Shown: piece by piece, positions 1 through 8,349 of the stretch
Layout: each line of letters opens with the position of its first letter
Numbering within the stretch: the first letter of the stretch is position 1
NCBI GenBank assembly: GCA_017881905.1
Contig: JADGQI010000099.1
Location: 1-45,274, forward strand
Source: Chloroflexota bacterium
GTDB taxonomy: Bacteria > Chloroflexota > Limnocylindria > Limnocylindrales > CSP1-4
Reading direction: 5' to 3'
Length of the DNA: 45,274 nucleotides
Program-made: the position numbers and the translations under genes
Notes under the pieces: model-generated
Database searches by the model: none
What the model was told of the DNA's origin: nothing
Seen by the model: the letters and a program-made list of their open reading frames with translations, nothing else

Positions 1-2
1 CC

Positions 3-101
3 ACGCTCGAGGAGCTCGGCACGGTCCGGGGTCCGGCGCTCCTGTCGCTGGCGGTCCGCCTCGGCTCGACGCGCCTCATCGACAACGAACCCCTCGGCTG
101 A
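3..101 (+). CDS. panC: Pantoate--beta-alanine ligase, C-terminal end (partial)
   Basis: Only the last 32 codons are in the window, read in frame 3 and ending at a TGA. The tail LAVRLGSTRLIDN followed by a few residues resembles the C-terminus of PanC, which usually ends in a conserved R-L-I-D-N segment. PanC condenses pantoate and beta-alanine to pantothenate with ATP, in the cytoplasm. The gene runs toward the minus-strand sugar operon and stops 6 bp before that operon's last stop codon, so the two are convergent with almost no spacer. The call rests on a short tail only. Confidence 0.7.
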   Translation, partial: TLEELGTVRGPALLSLAVRLGSTRLIDNEPLG

Positions 102-107
102 GGGCCG

Positions 108-1145
108 CTACCCCTCGTCCCGCAGCCCGGCGTCGCCGCCGGTCCGCAGCCGGTCGTCGGTCAGGACCGAACGGAGCCGGACCTCGGCCGCTCGTCGATC
201 GGCAGGTTCGAGCTGGAGGCGATCGAGACCGAGGAGCGCCGCACCGAGGACCGGCGGGGCGTCGAGTCGCTGGACCATCGCGCCCGGAGCGACCCTGGCG
301 ATACCGGACCGGATCCGCGTGAAGAACGGCTCGAACGTCGTCCGGAAGACACCGCCCGACAGCACGACCGGGACATCGCGGCGGGTCAGGTGCAGGCGAC
401 GGATGATCGCTCGTGCCCAGGCGACGACCTCGTCGGCCAGGGCGTCGATGATCGCGGTCGAGACGGCGTCCCCATCGGCCGCGGCCGCGAAGACGAGCGG
501 GGTCAGCTCGCGAAGGCGGTCCGGGTCGAGCCGTCCCGAGTACAGCTCGAGCGTCAGGTCGTCGGGCCGGCGCAGGCCGAAGTGGGCGGGAACGCGCCCC
601 TCGAGGCTGGTTCGCGGCCCGCGACCGTCACGGCCCCGGATCGCGGCCGCCAGGGCGGCCGTCCCGACATCGCCGCCGCCGCCGCGATCGCCGGAGTACT
701 CACCGACGCCGGCGAAGCGGACCGTCCGGCCCGTCGGACCGACCCCCAGCCCGTTGATCCCGGCACCGCAGACGACGACGACGCCCCACGGGCGATCGCT
801 CCCGGCCCGCAGCGCGGCGTGGGTGTCGTTGAGGACGACGACCCCGTCGACCAGCGTCCGTTCGATGAGCGCTCGCTGGAGCAGCCGCATGTCGGCCGGG
901 AGGTCTGCGCCCGCCAGGGTGAAGATGCCGACGCGCGCCACCGGCCGCAGGTCGGGGTCGGCACCGGCATGACGGAGCACGTGTCCGACGGTCGTCTCGA
1001 GGGCATCGAGTCCAGGCCCGAGGCCGACGGCTTGGTGGGAGACCGTCGGGCCCCGCATCGCCCCGAGGAGCGTCCCGTCCTCGGCCACGAGCGCGATGTC
1101 GGCCTTGGAGTTGCCCCCGTCGACGGCCAGGATCGCCGCCGTCAC
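108..1145 (-). CDS. BadF/BadG-type ATPase, N-acetylglucosamine kinase-like
   Basis: This 345-aa protein has the ASKHA fold signature. The N-terminal phosphate-1 loop is LAVDGGNSKADIAL, there is an adenosine-type segment VVVCGAGINGLGVGP, and near the C-terminus VVLSGGVFRT. Length and motifs fit the BadF/BadG/BcrA/BcrD family, whose members in sugar operons are usually N-acetylglucosamine or related amino-sugar kinases. The GTG start overlaps the TGA of the upstream glycoside hydrolase (GTGA), so the two are translationally coupled. It is the last gene of the operon that starts with the solute-binding protein. Its likely job is to phosphorylate the imported or released sugar. The exact substrate cannot be read from sequence. 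Confidence 0.8.
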   Translation of the reverse strand: MTAAILAVDGGNSKADIALVAEDGTLLGAMRGPTVSHQAVGLGPGLDALETTVGHVLRHAGADPDLRPVARVGIFTLAGADLPADMRLLQRALIERTLVDGVVVLNDTHAALRAGSDRPWGVVVVCGAGINGLGVGPTGRTVRFAGVGEYSGDRGGGGDVGTAALAAAIRGRDGRGPRTSLEGRVPAHFGLRRPDDLTLELYSGRLDPDRLRELTPLVFAAAADGDAVSTAIIDALADEVVAWARAIIRRLHLTRRDVPVVLSGGVFRTTFEPFFTRIRSGIARVAPGAMVQRLDAPPVLGAALLGLDRLQLEPADRRAAEVRLRSVLTDDRLRTGGDAGLRDEG

Positions 1146-3214
1146 GTGCGCCCCAGCCAGCCGACGATGGCGAAGCCCCGGGGCGGCAGCTCGAGCGCGA
1201 CCGTGATGTCCCCCGCGGGCGCACGGTTCGGCTCGAGCAACTCGATCCCGGTCGACCGGAAGCGGCGGACGGCGGCGGCATCATCGGGCAGCCGCAGGGT
1301 CACCCGAAGGCCCGCGTCCCCGTGGTTCGTGAGCACCGCCAGCCCACCGGACGGCCCGCGGAGCGTCCCACAGGTCACCTCCGGATGGTCGACCGAGGCC
1401 GGCTCGCGGATGCCGGCCTCGGCCAGCAGCCCGGCGTACAGTCCCCAGCTCCGGTCGAGCGCGTCGTGCGCATCGGGCCGAGCCGCGAGGAGTAGCTCGA
1501 CGGGCGCGGCGCAGGTCACGACGAGCCCCGACCCGCGGCGGGCGACCACCAGCCCGGGGCCGCCGTCCGCATCGAGCGCCACGATCTCGCCGTCGTCGAT
1601 CGCCAGCCGCGCCCAGCGGGTCGCCAGCGATCCGTCGCCGTCGGGCAGGGTCAGCTCGTCCCCCGCCGCGAACGGACCCCACGGCCGGACGAACCGGAGC
1701 GTGCCGGGGCGGTTCGCCGGGGCGCGGTCGGCGAGATGGCAGCCGGCCAGCGGTCCCATCTCGGGCAGCGCCGCATCGGCGGCCATCGACAGCCAGAGCG
1801 ACCCGCCGCGCCCGAAGTGGGCCTCCGCGCCGTGCCAGAAGCTCGTTCGTACGTGGAGGAGCGACGAGGTGGTGGACGTGAGCGGCGCCGGGACGATGAC
1901 CAGCGGGACGACCGGCCAGACATCGTCCAGCGATTCGCGCGCGAACCCCGCCGACGCACCGGCCCTCGCCGCGAGGACGAACGCATTGAGCCAGCCACGC
2001 ACGAGCGGGAGGTGGTCCCGCTGCGGTGCCCAGGCCATCTCGGCCGGGGCATAGTGTCCAGCGGGGGCGTCGGTCAGGCCGAACCCCGCCGGGTCGTAGG
2101 CGCGCACGTACTCGTGCGGGACCGGGATGGCGGAGCAGGCGACTGGTCCGTCGCCGGCAAGGCCGTCGAGGTCGTCGGACAGGACGGACTGGGTCGCGGC
2201 GAGCTCCTGGAGGACCCGACCGCGCGGTCGCAGGCCGCCGAGGTGGTCGGTCACGCCGAACTGGGTCTCGTGCGGCTGCCGGACGTACGGCGCTCGGCGA
2301 GCCGCCGCGGGCTCGGCATCGGTCCAGCACCAGGCCAGGAACCCGATCGCCCCGCGACCGAAGCTCGACCAGCTCAGCAGCCGGTCGTAGTCGGCGCCGA
2401 GCTCCGGATCGAACTGGGCCGACGAGACGCCGTACTCGTGGAGCATGACCGGGCGTCCCGCGCCGGCCGCCAGCGCCGTCTCGAAGGCCGCGGCCTGGGT
2501 CATCCGTCGACTGAGCAGGCTGTCGGGGACCAGGTCGGGGCTGTAGGTCGGGTACGGATGGACGGTCGCGAAGTCGAGCTGGTCGGCCACGACGTCGGCC
2601 CGGAACGGCCCGACCCCGATCTCCTGGCTGGCGGTGCCGATCGTGATCAGGTGGGTCGGGTCGACCGATCGGAGCGACGCGGCAAGGGCGGTCGTCCAGC
2701 CTCGCGCCTCGTCGTCCGTCGTGTCCGTGAACAGCCACAGGGGCGGCTCGTCCGTCAGGTCCCAGGCCAGGATCGCCGGGTCGTCCCGCCAGCGTCGACC
2801 AAGCTCGGCGACGTGCGCGGCCTGCCGATCGACGAGGCCCGGATCGCGGTGCGGGTGGCGTCCCGCTCGCCACGGGACGTCCCAGTAGGCATCGCCGACC
2901 TCGCCGCCGATGAAGAACGTCGGGTGGAGGAGCAGCCCATGTCGCCGGGCGGACGCGAGGATCTCGTCGAGGGCGGCGAGGTGATCCGCGTCGAACTGCC
3001 CCTCCGCCGGTTCGAGTGCCGCCCACAGGAGGTCGATCCGGACCGTATCGAGCCCGGCCGCGGCCATCGCCGCGAACGCCCGGTCGAACGCCGCCGGTCC
3101 CACTCGCCACGGCCAATCGGGCCCCTCGACCGGGACGAAGTGGGCGCCGACCGGGACGATCGACCGCCCGTCGCGCTGGAGGTAATGCCGGCCGCGGCCG
3201 ACCACCGCACTCAT
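1142..3214 (-). CDS. Glycoside hydrolase, GH5/GH42-like TIM barrel (clan A)
   Basis: A 690-aa protein without a signal peptide, so probably cytoplasmic. The N-terminal 330 residues look like a clan-A (beta/alpha)8 barrel. FDRAFAAMAAAGLDTVRIDL is the usual early barrel strand-helix, WDLTDEPPLW carries the likely acid/base Glu (a D-E-P version of N-E-P), and MLHEYG carries the likely nucleophile Glu. The rest resembles the trimer-like and beta-sandwich domains of GH42-like enzymes and ends with a small beta domain. ATG overlaps the TGA of the SIS gene (ATGA). In this operon it probably cleaves an imported oligosaccharide or glycoside. Family assignment (GH5 versus GH42 or a cellulase-like subgroup) and linkage are open. 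Confidence 0.75.
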   Translation of the reverse strand: MSAVVGRGRHYLQRDGRSIVPVGAHFVPVEGPDWPWRVGPAAFDRAFAAMAAAGLDTVRIDLLWAALEPAEGQFDADHLAALDEILASARRHGLLLHPTFFIGGEVGDAYWDVPWRAGRHPHRDPGLVDRQAAHVAELGRRWRDDPAILAWDLTDEPPLWLFTDTTDDEARGWTTALAASLRSVDPTHLITIGTASQEIGVGPFRADVVADQLDFATVHPYPTYSPDLVPDSLLSRRMTQAAAFETALAAGAGRPVMLHEYGVSSAQFDPELGADYDRLLSWSSFGRGAIGFLAWCWTDAEPAAARRAPYVRQPHETQFGVTDHLGGLRPRGRVLQELAATQSVLSDDLDGLAGDGPVACSAIPVPHEYVRAYDPAGFGLTDAPAGHYAPAEMAWAPQRDHLPLVRGWLNAFVLAARAGASAGFARESLDDVWPVVPLVIVPAPLTSTTSSLLHVRTSFWHGAEAHFGRGGSLWLSMAADAALPEMGPLAGCHLADRAPANRPGTLRFVRPWGPFAAGDELTLPDGDGSLATRWARLAIDDGEIVALDADGGPGLVVARRGSGLVVTCAAPVELLLAARPDAHDALDRSWGLYAGLLAEAGIREPASVDHPEVTCGTLRGPSGGLAVLTNHGDAGLRVTLRLPDDAAAVRRFRSTGIELLEPNRAPAGDITVALELPPRGFAIVGWLGRT

Positions 3215-4296
3215 TCGCGTGTCGTGACCTTGGAGGCCTGTTTGAACTCGCCCGGCCGTCGCCCTCGCTCGATCGCCAGCTCGCGGGCGAGCAGCTGGAA
3301 CGGGATCATCGCGACCGCAGGCGCAAGGCGTCGGTCGACGGGACCGATCGCGATCGATGCGGCGGCGCCGACGGAGCCCGGTTCGCGACCGACCACGACG
3401 ACCGAGGCAGGGCCGGTCGACAGCTCCGCCGCGAACGACCGATCGATCGCGTCGGTCGCGACCTCCAGGGTCACGAACGCGACCGCCAGCGACGGGTCGA
3501 TGAGCTCGAGCGGACCATGGCGGAAGTCTGCGGCCACCAGCGCCTCGGCGGAGGCCCCGGCGACCTCCTTGATGGTCAGGGCGGCCATGTCCGCGGTCGT
3601 TCGCGCGGTCCCGCGGCCGAGGATGACCAGGTACGGTCGGGCCGTCGCCCAGCGGACCATCGTCGCGATCACCGTCGCCCGCTCGGCGAGCAGCGCCTCG
3701 GCCGCCGTCGCGGCTCCATCGACGTCGGCACCGACGGCTCGGACGACGTCGTCGACATCCGTCTCAGCGAGGGCGAAGACCCGGGCGACCGCGTCGAGCG
3801 CCACCAGGGACCCCGCGAACGTCATCGTCGATGGACCGAGCTCGTCGCCGACCGCCGTGTCGAAGGCGACGTCGGCTCCGGCCGCGAGGGGGTTGTCGGT
3901 CCCGTTGGTGATGGCCACGACGAACGGCCGATCCGGTCGCCGGGCGAGGTCCTCGAGCAGTCGGACGATCTCGACGCTCCGTCCGGACTGGCTGACCACG
4001 ACGAGCGTCGTCCGGCCGTCGAGGCTCGCCGACTGGAAGTGGAGCAGCTCCGCGGCGTTGACCAGGCTCGTCCGCGATCCGCTCTCCGCGAGCATCGTCA
4101 CGGGCACGTGGCAGGCGTCGTACGAGCTGCCCATCCCGGTCATCACGATCGTCCCGGCTCGAGGCCGCCGGGCCAGGTCGACCAGCCGGTCCGCCTGGCC
4201 GGCCAGCGCTCGGTACGCCCGGCGCATCGCCTCGGGCTGGCCGCCGATCTCGGTCAGGAATCGGTCGCCGCCGGCGAGCGCCGCCCGCTCGCTCAC
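3211..4296 (-). CDS. SIS-domain sugar-phosphate isomerase/deaminase (GlmS-C/AgaS/NagB-II-like)
   Basis: The ORF track runs far upstream, but the real protein starts at the GTG at 4296, whose GTGA overlaps the permease stop. It begins VSERAALAGGDRFLTEI and has 361 residues. Two SIS domains are visible. The first holds IVMTGMGSSYDACH and VVVSQSGRSVEIVRLLEDL, the second holds LVILGRGTARTTADMAALTIKE. The EVAGASAEALVAADFRHGPLELI stretch is the usual GlmS-type signature (E..G..A..f..~eFrHGP). Family members isomerise or deaminate amino-sugar phosphates. With a BadF kinase next to it, a glucosamine-6-phosphate deaminase/isomerase role is likely, but the sugar is not defined. There is no glutaminase domain, so it is not GlmS itself. 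Confidence 0.8.
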   Translation of the reverse strand: MSERAALAGGDRFLTEIGGQPEAMRRAYRALAGQADRLVDLARRPRAGTIVMTGMGSSYDACHVPVTMLAESGSRTSLVNAAELLHFQSASLDGRTTLVVVSQSGRSVEIVRLLEDLARRPDRPFVVAITNGTDNPLAAGADVAFDTAVGDELGPSTMTFAGSLVALDAVARVFALAETDVDDVVRAVGADVDGAATAAEALLAERATVIATMVRWATARPYLVILGRGTARTTADMAALTIKEVAGASAEALVAADFRHGPLELIDPSLAVAFVTLEVATDAIDRSFAAELSTGPASVVVVGREPGSVGAAASIAIGPVDRRLAPAVAMIPFQLLARELAIERGRRPGEFKQASKVTTRE

Positions 4297-5141
4297 CCGC
4301 CGTCCTTGACCGCTCCGGCGGTCAGACCCTCGATGAACCGGCGCTGCATGAGCAGGAAGATGATGATCATCGGCGCCGCGGTCACGATCGTCCCGGCCAT
4401 CGTGGTCCCCCAGTCGGAGTTGTTCCGGCGGGCCAGCAGGGCGAGCCCCAGCGGCAGCGTCCGCATGTCCTCCGAGCTGGTCACGATCAGCGGCCAGAGG
4501 AAGTCGTTCCAGGCCCCCAGGAAGGTGAAGATCGCCAGGGTAGCCATCCCCGGGACGGCGAGCGGGAAGACGATCGAGCGAAGGACCCGGATCTCGGACG
4601 CACCGTCCATCCGGGCGGACTCGAGGATCTCGTCCGGGATCGAGCGCAGGAAGCCCCGCATCAGGAAGATCCCGAAGACCGATACGGCACTCGGCGCGAT
4701 CAGCCCGAAGTACGTGTCGGCGCCGAGCGGCGGGATCGCCTTGTGGAGCTCGACCATCATCTTGAACAGCGGGATGAGGTTGACCTGGAACGGGACCATC
4801 AGGGTCAGCAGCAGCAGGAAGAAGATCGCGTCGCGACCCGGGAACTTGAGCTTGGCGAAGGCGTACGCCGCTGCGGTCCCGAAGAACACGTTGAGCACGA
4901 CGATCGTGCCGGTCACGATCGTGCTGTTCAGGAAGTACCTGGGGAACGGGATCAGCGTGGTGATGTTCCGGTAGTTGTCGGCGGTGAACGGGTCGGGCAG
5001 GAACCGCGGCGGGTAGGCGAACACGTCGCCGGGCAGCTTGAACGAGGTCGACAGGGCCCACAGGAACGGCACGATCATCAGGAACGACGCGAGGAGCAGG
5101 AACCCGCTCTTGGCGACCCGGTTGCGCCTCCTCGATCGCAT
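4293..5141 (-). CDS. Carbohydrate ABC transporter permease, MalG type (CUT1)
   Basis: A 282-aa integral membrane protein with about six hydrophobic segments, beginning with a basic N-terminus (MRSRRRNRVAKSG) and FLLLASFLMIVPFLWALS. The cytoplasmic EAA loop, where the ATPase docks, reads EILESARMDGASEIRVLRSI followed by FPLAVPGMATL. Length and loop match MalG-type permeases of CUT1 importers. The stop overlaps the start of the SIS gene (GTGA), and the partner permease ends 8 bp upstream. No ATPase gene lies in this cluster, so the pair must use an ATPase encoded elsewhere (MsiK-like sharing is known in other high-GC bacteria). Confidence 0.9.
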   Translation of the reverse strand: MRSRRRNRVAKSGFLLLASFLMIVPFLWALSTSFKLPGDVFAYPPRFLPDPFTADNYRNITTLIPFPRYFLNSTIVTGTIVVLNVFFGTAAAYAFAKLKFPGRDAIFFLLLLTLMVPFQVNLIPLFKMMVELHKAIPPLGADTYFGLIAPSAVSVFGIFLMRGFLRSIPDEILESARMDGASEIRVLRSIVFPLAVPGMATLAIFTFLGAWNDFLWPLIVTSSEDMRTLPLGLALLARRNNSDWGTTMAGTIVTAAPMIIIFLLMQRRFIEGLTAGAVKDGG

Positions 5142-5149
5142 CGCCGGCC

Positions 5150-6022
5150 TCAGTCTCGCGCCTCGCCCAGCCGGAGCTGGGCGTAGCTGAGGACGGCCAG
5201 GAAGACCAGCAGGATGTAGGCGACCGCCGAGGCGCCGCCGATATCGAGCTTGTTGAAGCGGTCGACCAGGTCGAACACGATCGTCCGGGTGGCCTGGATC
5301 GGACCGCCGTTGGTCATGACGAAGACCTGGTCGAAGGTCTGGAAGCTGCCGATGATGCCGATCACGTAGACGAACACGATCGTCGGGCGGATGCCCGGCA
5401 GGGTCACCCAGCGGAACTTCGCCCAGCGACCGGCGCCATCCACCGTCGCCGCTTCGTAATACTCCTTCGGGACGGCCTGGAGGGCCGCCAGGAAGACGAC
5501 GGTCTCGAAACCGAAGCCCTGCCAGATGGCCGTGACGACGACCGCCGGTAGTGCCAGGGTCGGATCGTTGAGCCAGTCATGGCCGGGCAGCCCGAAGGTG
5601 GCCGCGACCGCGTTGATGACCCCGTTGTCGGCGTACATCAGCTTCCAGATCGTCGCCACGACGATGAGCGAGGTCATCGTCGGCAGGAAGAACGACGTCC
5701 GGAAGAGCGCCCGGAGGCGGAGCTTGTCGTTGAGCAGGATGGCCGAGCCGAGTCCGAGGAGCGGCCCGATCGCCATCCCCATCACGACGAAGAAGATGGT
5801 GTTCTGGAACGACCGCTGGAAGCGCGGGTTGGTCAGGACGTCGACGTAGTTCTGGAGCCCGACGAACTGTGGCGGCTTGATGCCGTTGTAGTGGGTCAGG
5901 CTCCAGTATCCGGACACGATCATCGGGATGACCAGGAACACGATCGTCACGATGAGCGCCGGGGCGATCAGCAGGTAGCCTGCCGACGACCCGCGGAATC
6001 GCCGGGCGATCTTCGCGCTCAC
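5150..6022 (-). CDS. Carbohydrate ABC transporter permease, MalF/UgpA type (CUT1)
   Basis: A 290-aa permease with a GTG start (VSAKIARRFRGSSAG) and six predicted membrane segments. The first is YLLIAPALIVTIVFLVIPMIV. The EAA loop is EYYEAATVDGAGRWAKFRWV followed by TLPGIRPTI. Motifs such as LTHYNGIKPPQFVGLQNY are typical of the UgpA/MalF side of CUT1 transporters. It lies 36 bp after the solute-binding protein gene and 8 bp before the MalG-type gene, in the usual order binding protein, MalF, MalG. Together they form the channel for the sugar handled by the downstream enzymes. Confidence 0.9.
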   Translation of the reverse strand: MSAKIARRFRGSSAGYLLIAPALIVTIVFLVIPMIVSGYWSLTHYNGIKPPQFVGLQNYVDVLTNPRFQRSFQNTIFFVVMGMAIGPLLGLGSAILLNDKLRLRALFRTSFFLPTMTSLIVVATIWKLMYADNGVINAVAATFGLPGHDWLNDPTLALPAVVVTAIWQGFGFETVVFLAALQAVPKEYYEAATVDGAGRWAKFRWVTLPGIRPTIVFVYVIGIIGSFQTFDQVFVMTNGGPIQATRTIVFDLVDRFNKLDIGGASAVAYILLVFLAVLSYAQLRLGEARD

Positions 6023-6058
6023 GGTCGGATCGGGCCTCCGGTCATCGCACCTGCGCGA

Positions 6059-7429
6059 TCACTTCGCGAGCAGGGTGTTCGTCTCGTTGACCGCGTCGTC
6101 GAGGGCTTTCTGGACCTCGGCCTTGCCGAGCAGCGCCTTCTGCATGGCGTCGGCGATGGCGACGTCGATATCGTCCCACGCCCCGACGTAGGGGAAGGGG
6201 CGCGAGGTCTTCATCGACTCGAGGAAGACGCCGAACGGCGCCTGGTTCCCGAAATACGCATCCGGCTTGGTCAGCTCCGGGCTCTGGAGCGCGGCGGTGG
6301 TCGCCGGTGCGGCACCGGCGTAGGTGAAGACGCCGGTCTGCTGGTCTGGCCGGAGCAGGTACTGGGCGAGCAGCCAGGCGGCGTCCTTGTGCTCGGCCTG
6401 GACCGGGATGCCGAGGCCGGTCCCACCCAGATAGCTCCCGGGCTGCTTCGAGAACGGTGCGGTGGCCACCGCCCACTTGCCGGACTGCTCGGGCACGCCG
6501 CTCTTCAGCAGACCCATGTAATACGGCCCGTCCTGGAACATCGCGACCTCCCCGGACTTGATCGCCGGGGTCAGGTCGCCCTGGGAGTCGGCCCAGTACT
6601 TGCCGCTCCCGTCGTCCAGGATCGCCTTCTGGATATCGACCGCGGCGACACCCTCGGGCGAGTTGAAGACGGCCTTGGTGTTGTCCTCGTTGAGCAGCGA
6701 GCCACCGTCCTGGTAGAGGTACTGGGAGAAGTGGAAGCTGTTCGGACGGATCGCGGTGAGGTACTTGTCCGGCTTGCCGCCCGGCTTGGACGACTCGGCC
6801 AGGGCCTTCGCGGCCGCCCGGAACTCGTCCCAGTTCGTCGGCACCGCGATGCCCTTCTGGTCGAACAGGTCCTTCCGGTAGTACAGCGCGTACGTGTCGA
6901 AGTCGTACAGCATCGAGACCATCTGGTCGCCGTAGGTCATCGCGTCGAGGGCGCCAGGGGTGTACTGGTCCTTGATCGGGGTCCCGTTGAGCATCCCGCC
7001 TGAGATCGAGGTCAGGTCATCGAGCGCGCCGTTCGCGGCGAGGGTCGGGATCCAGGTCATGTCGAGGGTCGCGAGGTCGGGGACCTCACCGGCCCCGAGG
7101 CCGGTCTTGAACTTCTCGTTCATCGAGTCCCAGTCGAGCGCCTGGTAGTCGACCGTGATCCACGGGAATTCCTTCTTGAACCCGTCGAGAGCCGGCTTGA
7201 TCGGGGTGGTCTCGCCGTAGTAGTCCCAGACCTTGATGGTGACGGGCGTGGTGTCGTAGCTCGGGGCGGGCGTCGGAGCGATCGAGGCGCCCGCGTCGCT
7301 CGAGGCGGCGGCCGTCGGTGCGGCGGTCGCCGCGCTGCTCGGCGCCGAGGTCGCGGCCGACGACCCGCAGGCGCCGGCGATGATCGCCAGCACCGCAAGT
7401 CCAGCCATCGCCCTGATCCTGGTTGTCAT
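6059..7429 (-). CDS. Sugar ABC transporter substrate-binding lipoprotein (CUT1)
   Basis: A 456-aa extracytoplasmic binding protein. The N-terminus MTTRIRAMAGLAVLAIIAGAC is a lipoprotein signal with Cys at the cleavage point (position -3 is Ala, slightly unusual). A Ser/Ala/Thr/Pro linker of about 40 residues follows before the mature domain starts at VTIKVWDYYGE. Family hallmarks include FKKEFPWITVDYQ, VPDLATLDMTWIPTLAANG, the KSGEVAMFQDGPY loop and AAWLLAQYLLRPDQQ. It is the first gene of the transporter operon. A strong GGAGGAGGA ribosome site lies about 10 nt before the ATG. The ligand is unknown. The downstream kinase and SIS protein favour an amino sugar or its oligomer. Confidence 0.92.
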   Translation of the reverse strand: MTTRIRAMAGLAVLAIIAGACGSSAATSAPSSAATAAPTAAASSDAGASIAPTPAPSYDTTPVTIKVWDYYGETTPIKPALDGFKKEFPWITVDYQALDWDSMNEKFKTGLGAGEVPDLATLDMTWIPTLAANGALDDLTSISGGMLNGTPIKDQYTPGALDAMTYGDQMVSMLYDFDTYALYYRKDLFDQKGIAVPTNWDEFRAAAKALAESSKPGGKPDKYLTAIRPNSFHFSQYLYQDGGSLLNEDNTKAVFNSPEGVAAVDIQKAILDDGSGKYWADSQGDLTPAIKSGEVAMFQDGPYYMGLLKSGVPEQSGKWAVATAPFSKQPGSYLGGTGLGIPVQAEHKDAAWLLAQYLLRPDQQTGVFTYAGAAPATTAALQSPELTKPDAYFGNQAPFGVFLESMKTSRPFPYVGAWDDIDVAIADAMQKALLGKAEVQKALDDAVNETNTLLAK

Positions 7430-7472
7430 CGTGCCTGTCCTCCTCCTATCGAACGACCTGGGGATGGTTCGG

Positions 7473-7490
7473 GGCGGTCACCTGACCGCC
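7473..7490. promoter_or_regulatory. Interrupted palindrome at the gntR stop, upstream of the ABC operon
   Basis: GGCGGTCA-CC-TGACCGCC has two perfect 8-bp arms with a 2-bp centre. It overlaps the last codons of the GntR gene and lies 43 bp upstream of the binding-protein start codon. A 2-nt loop is too tight for a terminator, so a protein-binding site is more likely. Its sequence differs from the palindrome upstream of gntR, so it may bind a different factor or be chance in GC-rich DNA. Confidence 0.3.
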
Positions 7491-8248
7491 GACAGCAGGG
7501 CCTGTTCGGATCGAACGACCACGCGTTCGACGTAGTAGCGGGTCCGGTCACCGCGGATGTGCGACCGCCCGTACTCGATCGGCACGTCGTGCTCGCCGTA
7601 GGCGATGCTCTCGACCAGCAGAGCCGGCCGGTGCGGGTCCTGTCCGAGCAGGTCCGCGACCCGGCGGGACGGGTGGACCGGCTCGAGCCACTCGCGGGCT
7701 CGGACGATCCGCGTGCCGTAGCGGGTCGTCAGCAGCTCGTACAGCGAGCTGTGCTCGAGATCGGCCGCCAGCAGGCCGGGGAAGCGATCGGCCGGCAGGT
7801 GGACGCCCTCGAGCAACAGCGGCTCGCCGGCGCTGATCCGGAGCCGCTCGACGAACAGCGTCGGGGCACCGACCTTGAGATCGAGCGCCTCGGCCACGCC
7901 TTCTCCGGCGGGCTGTCGGCGAGCCACCAGGAGCCGCGTCTCGGGATCGAGACCGCGAACCTGCATCTCCTCGGTGAAGCTCATCGAGCCGCCGAGGTCC
8001 AGCTCGATCGGTGGCGCGGTGGCGAACGTGCCACGCCCGCGGGTCCGCTCGAGCCGGTGCTCGCGGGACAGCTCGCTCAAGGCGCGGCGGACCGTGATCA
8101 GGCTGCACCCGTAGCGTGCCGCGAGATCGCGCTCGGTCGGGAGTCGGTCCCCCGGCCGCCACTCGCCGGCGTCGAGGGATGCTCGCAGGTCGACGTAGAC
8201 CTGATGATGGAGCGGCACGGGCCCGGACTCGAGCCGGAATCTCGCCAT
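7478..8248 (-). CDS. GntR/HutC-family transcriptional regulator (UTRA effector domain)
   Basis: A 256-aa regulator. The N-terminal winged helix runs from VPLHHQVYVDLRASLDAGEW through LPTERDLAARYGCSLITVRR to GRGTF. The remaining 160 residues are a UTRA ligand-binding domain (MSFTEEMQVRGLDPETRLL at its start, IEYGRSHIRGDRTRYYVE at its end). HutC-subfamily repressors with UTRA domains often sense phosphorylated (amino)sugars, as NagR and DasR do. I chose the ATG at 8248 over the ORF-track start at 8305 for three reasons: GntR proteins begin just before the helix-turn-helix, an AGGG site precedes this ATG, and the extra 19 residues would cover the palindrome at 8280-8293. It lies between the sugar operon and the divergent GH4-ROK operon and probably controls both. 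Confidence 0.88.
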   Translation of the reverse strand: MARFRLESGPVPLHHQVYVDLRASLDAGEWRPGDRLPTERDLAARYGCSLITVRRALSELSREHRLERTRGRGTFATAPPIELDLGGSMSFTEEMQVRGLDPETRLLVARRQPAGEGVAEALDLKVGAPTLFVERLRISAGEPLLLEGVHLPADRFPGLLAADLEHSSLYELLTTRYGTRIVRAREWLEPVHPSRRVADLLGQDPHRPALLVESIAYGEHDVPIEYGRSHIRGDRTRYYVERVVVRSEQALLSAVR

Positions 8249-8279
8249 CTGCACCCTATCGTCGACGGGCTGGTTGCTG

Positions 8280-8293
8280 ATAACGTTATAACG
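8280..8293. promoter_or_regulatory. Overlapping palindromes, probable operator of the GntR regulator
   Basis: ATAACGTTAT (8280-8289) and CGTTATAACG (8284-8293) are two perfect 10-bp palindromes that share six bases. They form an AT-rich island in DNA that is otherwise about 70% GC. The site lies 32 bp upstream of the chosen gntR start and 57 bp upstream of the GH4 start, in the only divergent promoter region of the sugar locus. This is where an autoregulated HutC-type repressor would bind. Assignment to this regulator is inference. Confidence 0.55.
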
Positions 8294-8349
8294 AACCTTG
8301 GCCATGCTGAGGTCCGGTTGTCAAGGGGTTCGTGGAGGGTGGGCACCCG

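Noticed and set aside
3211-5061. 616-codon ORF fused upstream of the SIS protein
   Set aside because: The first 255 codons are an antisense-like frame of the MalG-type permease. The real start is the GTG at 4296, coupled to the permease stop.
8249-8305. N-terminal extension of the GntR regulator (start at 8305)
   Set aside because: It would place the operator palindrome inside the gene and adds residues not found in the family. The ATG at 8248 has a better position and a weak ribosome site.
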